This document shows, piece after piece, positions 60,498 to 64,000 of a stretch of 64,000 bases of DNA (the first letter of the stretch is position 1; each line of letters begins with the position of its first letter). The stretch covers positions 25,555-89,554 of the forward strand of contig JBBIVJ010000018.1 in NCBI GenBank assembly GCA_037439785.1, read 5' to 3'. The notes under the pieces are model-generated. The model searched no databases and was not told where the DNA came from. It saw only the letters and a program-made list of their open reading frames with translations. The position numbers were made by a program, and so were the translations under genes. This DNA comes from DSVZ01 sp037439785. Lineage in GTDB: Bacteria > Verrucomicrobiota > Verrucomicrobiia > Limisphaerales > J093.

Positions 60498-61769
60498 TCA
60501 ACCCGCTGCCAGGCGCCGGCGCCAGGCCTGTTTGATCCGGTCCCGCACGCCCAGGCGGCCGGCCAGTCGGGAGAGCCAGCGGCCCAGCGCGTCCCCGACG
60601 GCCTTGTACCGGCGCAGCCACCGGCTGCGGTGCGTCCGCCCGAACAGGTCCACCCGCGCCTCGCGCCACGCCCGGGTGCCGAACCGCTGCTTGTAAGCCA
60701 CGTCTCCCGGCCCCCAGTCGAGCCGGGCCACGCCCTCGCGCACCAGTTCAGCGGTCAACCGCAGCACCAGGGCGGTGCCCACCTCAAACCTCCGCAGCGA
60801 CGGCAGGTAGCCGGTGGCGTGCGCGTGGAACGTGTCCCGGCACCGTGACCCCAGCCAGAACCCGCCGGGCCGGCCCCCCACTTCCAGGAGCATGACGCGC
60901 AGGCGACCGCGTCGGGCCAGCCAAGCCAGTTGTTCCCGCGTTTCCGGGGTGTGCCGGAAGCCCACCTCCAGCCCGCGCTGGTAGGTCTGGCAGGCCACTT
61001 CTTCAAGCTGTTTCCCCAGCCACTCGGTGTCCCCGCAGGCGGCCAGCCAGCGCCAGTTCACCTCCCCGGGGTGGGCCGCCTCCAGCTCCCGTTCCTTGCG
61101 GTGATGCCAGGTGCGGTGCTTGGCCCGCATCCGCCTCAGCAGAAAGTCCGGTTCCGGCCCCAGTTCGAGCACCCAGCGGCGCGTCCACTCCGGCCGGCGC
61201 ACGCCCAGAGTTTGCGCAGGATACCCGGCCAGTCCCGCCCACAACCCGCTCTCCTCCCGCAGCGCGGCGATCGAGCAGTAATCTGCCCCCCACTCCTCCA
61301 GCAGGGCCAACAGTCGCCCGACCATCGGCCCGGCCACGCCAGGCTCCACCCGCCCCAGCAGCCCCTCGTAGGGCACCGCCAGCCGCACGGTCTTGACCGC
61401 CGGTAACCGAGCGTAGCCCAGGGACGGCCGGATGTGCGCCCGCTCCAGCCGCCCAAAGAGGATCGCCTCGCACCGGTCCCCCCGCCACCCACTCAACGCC
61501 CAGGGCGCCAGGACGTGTGGTCGGTGCCGGCAACTGATCAGGAACAACTCCAGCTCGGCGTCAGTGGCCTCCACCAACCGCCCCCATTCCTCCGCCAGTT
61601 CCCCGAGCTGTTCCGCGCCGCAATGGACGCGGAGGGTGGAGGTCTCCTGTTCGGGAGCGGATGGGGTCACGGCTTCGGAAGATGCGCAGTCCAGTGGCCG
61701 CGGAGGGGAGGCCCTGTTTCCGCGCCGACCTTGCCTGACCGCCAGCAGCCTGCTGCGGGCGGTAATCAT
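60498..61769 (-). CDS. GNAT-domain protein, CelD/BcsL type
   Basis: This 423-residue protein has a GNAT fold in its second half. It shows LRRMRAKHRTWHHRKERELEA, then ETREQLAWLARRGRLRVMLLEVGGRPGGFWLG, FHAHATGYLPSLRRFEVGTALVLR and VARLDWGPGDVAYKQRFGTR. The last is the D-x-G-x-G-D-x-x-Y-K-x-x-F signature of the CelD/BcsL acetyltransferase group found in polysaccharide operons. The start at 61769 is supported by a TGATG overlap with the preceding gene's stop; the in-frame stretch to 62009 is antisense shadow. Acyl donor and target are unknown. Confidence 0.87.
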   Translation of the reverse strand: MITARSRLLAVRQGRRGNRASPPRPLDCASSEAVTPSAPEQETSTLRVHCGAEQLGELAEEWGRLVEATDAELELFLISCRHRPHVLAPWALSGWRGDRCEAILFGRLERAHIRPSLGYARLPAVKTVRLAVPYEGLLGRVEPGVAGPMVGRLLALLEEWGADYCSIAALREESGLWAGLAGYPAQTLGVRRPEWTRRWVLELGPEPDFLLRRMRAKHRTWHHRKERELEAAHPGEVNWRWLAACGDTEWLGKQLEEVACQTYQRGLEVGFRHTPETREQLAWLARRGRLRVMLLEVGGRPGGFWLGSRCRDTFHAHATGYLPSLRRFEVGTALVLRLTAELVREGVARLDWGPGDVAYKQRFGTRAWREARVDLFGRTHRSRWLRRYKAVGDALGRWLSRLAGRLGVRDRIKQAWRRRLAAG

Positions 61770-62932
61770 CACGCCCGATAGGCTGGGAAGTAACGGGGTC
61801 GAGGTTGCCAGGAGCGTCCCTGCGCGGCCTCCCACGCCTGGCGGGCCTGCAGCAAGGTCTCGCAAGCGGCGGCGTCGAAGACCCGCTGACCGATCCGGAA
61901 GGGCACCACCCCGCGCGGGGCGAACTGGAGCTTGAAGGTGAAAATGCTGTCCGCCCCGCCGTAGCCGCCGCCCAGGATGTAGCGCTGCTTGCCAGTGCGG
62001 AGTCCCCATTCGGCGATCTCGTGCATGAGCAGGCAGTTGGCGTCCAGTTGACGCCCCGGCTCGCTATTGCCGCCCAGAAACGAGCACAGGTGGCGGCCGG
62101 AAATCAGGGTCAGTTCGTTGGCCAGCGGCTGCCCGTCCTGCACGGCGTGGAAAAACATGAACTGGCCGGGCAGCTCCGCGATGATCCGCTCGAAGAAGCT
62201 CCGCGGAAACCGGTAAAAGGCCGTGGCCCCGCGCCGCTCCATCGTGGCCTGGTACAGCTCGAGGAACTGGTCGAGCCGCGCACCGTGCGGGTCCATCGCC
62301 ACCTCCACCCCGGCCCGCCGCGCGTGGCGGATGGAGCGGCGCAGTCCATGTTTGTAGTCGTACCACATCGCCTCGGGCGTCAGGTCCAGGGACCGGACCA
62401 CGTTGGGCATGATCTCGACCACCTCGCCGTCAAAGGCCGCCAGTTGCTCCGGAAACAGCGACAGCCGTGCAATCAAGCTGACCACCTGCTGCTCGCGGGC
62501 CCAGTCCCGCAACCCCGCCCAGAAGGCCGCGACCGCCGCCGGACCGCATTGCCACTGAAACGGGCCGCCGTAGCCGTATGGTGAGGTTGCATCCCACCAC
62601 CCACACCCCCGGGGTGCCCACGGTTCGCGCGCCAGCGGCCGCAACAGGAGGGGGAACAAAATGCCTCCCTCACCGGCCACCCACGCCGCGCAGACCACCC
62701 GGTCCCCGGGCGTGGCGAACAAGCCGGCATAAACCGGATGCGCGACCACCTCCCGCTCCGGCCACCGCTCCCACAGCTCGAGCCAGACCCGCTGCTGGGC
62801 CGGGTCATCCGCCTCCAGCACGGCAAACCGGCCGGGGGCTGGGGCCGACGTCACGGCCGGCGCCTGAGCGACGCCGGCCGGCGCGGGGGAAACAACTTCA
62901 GGCCTCATGCGTTGGCACATGGCTCTGGCCAC
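61769..62932 (-). CDS. FemAB-like GNAT protein (envelope-system type), second of a set
   Basis: This 387-residue protein is similar in architecture to the one at 59328. It shows ATSPYGYGGPFQWQ, MWYDYKHGLRRSIRHARRAG, FYRFPRSFFERIIAELPG, NELTLISGRHLCSFLGGN and ILGGGYGGADSIFTFKLQFAPRG. It belongs to the FemAB acyltransferase superfamily and diverges enough from its neighbour to suggest a different substrate. It overlaps the sugar-transferase gene upstream by 35 nt from ATG 62932; starts at 62920 or 62908 reduce this to 23 or 11 nt. Its stop shares one base with the next start (TGATG). Confidence 0.86.
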   Translation of the reverse strand: MARAMCQRMRPEVVSPAPAGVAQAPAVTSAPAPGRFAVLEADDPAQQRVWLELWERWPEREVVAHPVYAGLFATPGDRVVCAAWVAGEGGILFPLLLRPLAREPWAPRGCGWWDATSPYGYGGPFQWQCGPAAVAAFWAGLRDWAREQQVVSLIARLSLFPEQLAAFDGEVVEIMPNVVRSLDLTPEAMWYDYKHGLRRSIRHARRAGVEVAMDPHGARLDQFLELYQATMERRGATAFYRFPRSFFERIIAELPGQFMFFHAVQDGQPLANELTLISGRHLCSFLGGNSEPGRQLDANCLLMHEIAEWGLRTGKQRYILGGGYGGADSIFTFKLQFAPRGVVPFRIGQRVFDAAACETLLQARQAWEAAQGRSWQPRPRYFPAYRA

Positions 62933-63635
62933 TTTCCCTCCCGCCGGGGGCCGCTTCTCCTGACTTCCCGAGCTCCGCAGTCGCCGCGGCGCGACGTTCC
63001 TCGTCCAGGCACGCTTCCACCTCGTCGGCGTTCGCGGCGGCTCCTTCCCCTTTCCACACCGCCCGGAGGGTTCGCCCCAGAATGCACAAGTCCTGCTGCA
63101 GGGAAAGGTTTTCCACGTAGCGCGCGTCCAGCTCCAGGCGCTGGTCCCAGCCCAGGCAGTTGCGCCCGGACACCTGGGCCAGGCCGGTGATGCCGGGCCG
63201 GACCTCGAACCGCAGCCGTTCCCGCGGCCGAAAGTACGGCATGTACCGCATCAGCAACGGGCGCGGTCCCACCAGGCTCATGTCCCCCCGCAGCACGTTC
63301 CACAGTTCGGGCAGCTCGTCCAGGCTGGAGCGCCGCAGGAAACGGCCCAGCCGCGTCAGCCGTTGGCCGTCGGGCAGCGGGTTGCCCCGGGCATCCCGCG
63401 CGTCGGTCATGGTGCGGAACTTCACCAGGCGGAAGGGGCGTCCTTGGAAGCCGGGCCGCTCTTGCCGGAAGAACACCGGTCGCCCCAGACTCCACCAGAC
63501 GGCCAACGCCAGGACGACCAGCAGCGGCGCCAGGACGATCAGCGCCAGCCCGGCCAGCACCACATCCAACAGCCGCTTGCCTGGATAGTCACGGGGGCGT
63601 GCAGGCGGCGCCGAACCTGTCCACGAGTCGTTCAC
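62898..63635 (-). CDS. Initiating sugar transferase (polyprenyl-phosphate phosphoglycosyltransferase, PglC/WcaJ-C type)
   Basis: This 245-residue monotopic membrane enzyme would transfer a phospho-sugar from a UDP-sugar to undecaprenyl phosphate, starting a glycan. It has the re-entrant N-terminal helix (KRLLDVVLAGLALIVLAPLL), KFRTM, and the signature RSSLDELPELWNVLRGDMSL-VGPRPLL containing the catalytic Asp-Glu pair. RPGITGLAQVSGRN follows. The short form without extra N-terminal helices, and ERLRFEVRPG, fit PglC-like enzymes that use di-N-acetylbacillosamine-type sugars, consistent with the dehydratase and aminotransferase downstream. The start codon is GTG 63635. The Ala/Glu-rich 45-residue tail is unusual. 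Confidence 0.93.
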   Translation of the reverse strand: MNDSWTGSAPPARPRDYPGKRLLDVVLAGLALIVLAPLLVVLALAVWWSLGRPVFFRQERPGFQGRPFRLVKFRTMTDARDARGNPLPDGQRLTRLGRFLRRSSLDELPELWNVLRGDMSLVGPRPLLMRYMPYFRPRERLRFEVRPGITGLAQVSGRNCLGWDQRLELDARYVENLSLQQDLCILGRTLRAVWKGEGAAANADEVEACLDEERRAAATAELGKSGEAAPGGRESGQSHVPTHEA

Positions 63636-63643
63636 CAGAAGGA

Positions 63644-63726
63644 TTGAGAAGCGGGAAGTGAGAATTGAGGAGTGGGAAGTGGGAAGTGAGGAGTCAGAAG
63701 CCAGGAGTCAGGAGTTGGAATTCAGG
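63644..63726. repeat. Degenerate 7-bp tandem array upstream of the sugar transferase gene
   Basis: About twelve consecutive heptamers, variants of GTGGGAA, GTGAGGA and GTCAGGA, run without a phase break. The array covers the region where the promoter of the sugar-transferase operon would be expected, and it is AT-richer than its surroundings. Confidence 0.88.
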
Positions 63727-63871
63727 TAGCCGCCGCGGGGATGCGGGAAACCCTCTCCCCGCCGGCTCGCGCCGGCGGCTACTGGCGGCGCCGGGTGGAA
63801 CGGCCAACCTGCCCGTTCCGCCGGCCGGCCTCCCAGCCCGGCGATGTGCGGCGGCCGTCCCGGCGGTGGGG

Positions 63872-64000
63872 TGCAGGCGTCCCGCCTGCAAGCCCTGCAG
63901 GCCGGAGGCCCGCACCACAACGGCAGGCCGGAGGCCCGCACCACAAAGGCAGGCCGGAGGCCCGCACCACAATGGCAGGCCGAAGGCCCGCACCACAAGG
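63872..64000. repeat. Palindromic element (copy B) followed by a 26-bp tandem repeat running off the window
   Basis: The perfect palindrome TGCAGGCGTCCCGCCTGCA (63872-63890) is followed by four 26-bp units (63897-63922, 63923-63948, 63949-63974, 63975-64000). Each unit begins GCAGGCCGGAGGC and continues CCGCACCACAA. Each unit contains a GGCC-x3-GGCC inverted core (one unit has GAA instead of GGA). The stretch 63727-63871 shows no gene; its GCCGCCGCGGGG and GCCGGCTCGCGCCGGC segments are other short inverted repeats. Confidence 0.88.

Noticed and set aside
63897..64000. Possible CRISPR array at the right edge
   Set aside because: The units are contiguous 26-bp tandem repeats with no variable spacers, and no cas gene is present.

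Overview
The window is GC-rich (roughly 70%), densely coded DNA with long open shadows on the non-coding strands. The mix of genes suggests a chromosome segment of a free-living Verrucomicrobiota bacterium, probably near Limisphaerales. This is inference from very large secreted proteins ending in F(Y/F)RL-type tails, TSP3/calcium-type D-rich motifs, DUF4838, DUF6580, DUF4173, DUF420 and PL22-like proteins, an exosortase, and interspersed palindromes of the GTGGTGCAGGCCTCCGGCC type. No rRNA, tRNA, CRISPR array, phage or transposase gene was recognised.

Layout. 1-3.2 kb (minus): a truncated family-2 glycosyltransferase, sucC without sucD, and a DUF900 lipoprotein hydrolase. 3.4-7.6 kb (plus): a histone-deacetylase-like amidohydrolase, hisG, a 33-residue COX24/AURKAIP1-like basic protein, a TPR lipoprotein and a DUF2203 protein. 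7.7-12.9 kb: a CBM48-like protein, a divergent dihydropteroate-synthase homologue, a Sco1-DUF420 pair, and an FG-GAP/ASPIC protein. 13.2-26.3 kb: two tandem paralogous giant secreted proteins. The first carries a single-base frameshift, and the second is followed by a 64-bp copy of the first one's 3' end. 26.6-36 kb: a DUF4173 membrane protein, a kinase-KDPG aldolase pair, a secreted TIM-barrel-like protein, a secreted metallophosphoesterase and an aldehyde dehydrogenase. 36-44.7 kb: a giant subtilisin-like protease with 14 DUF11 repeats. 44.9-52.7 kb: a DctQ-DctM fused TRAP transporter, a PL22-type propeller lyase, DUF6580, a small phosphoesterase, a small secreted protein and a DUF4838 protein.

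52.7-63.6 kb (all minus) is an exopolysaccharide/exosortase locus. In transcription order it encodes an initiating sugar transferase, two FemAB-like proteins with a GNAT protein between them, a 5' fragment of an aminotransferase gene, a MntA-HepT toxin-antitoxin pair, a complete DegT aminotransferase interrupted in frame by 7-bp repeat arrays, a WbpM/PglF-type dehydratase, an EpsI-like protein and an exosortase, ending in a strong intrinsic terminator. The dehydratase, aminotransferase and sugar transferase would together make and load an amino-dideoxy sugar onto a lipid carrier. The FemAB/GNAT and exosortase/EpsI genes are typical partners of envelope protein sorting.

Two genome-wide style signals stand out. 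First, several genes have a -10-like hexamer ending only 6-7 nt before the ATG, preceded by a TTGxxx-like box, which suggests leaderless transcripts. Second, short tandem arrays, several with an exact 7-bp period, and a recurrent 19-bp palindrome are scattered between genes and, in one case, inside a gene.
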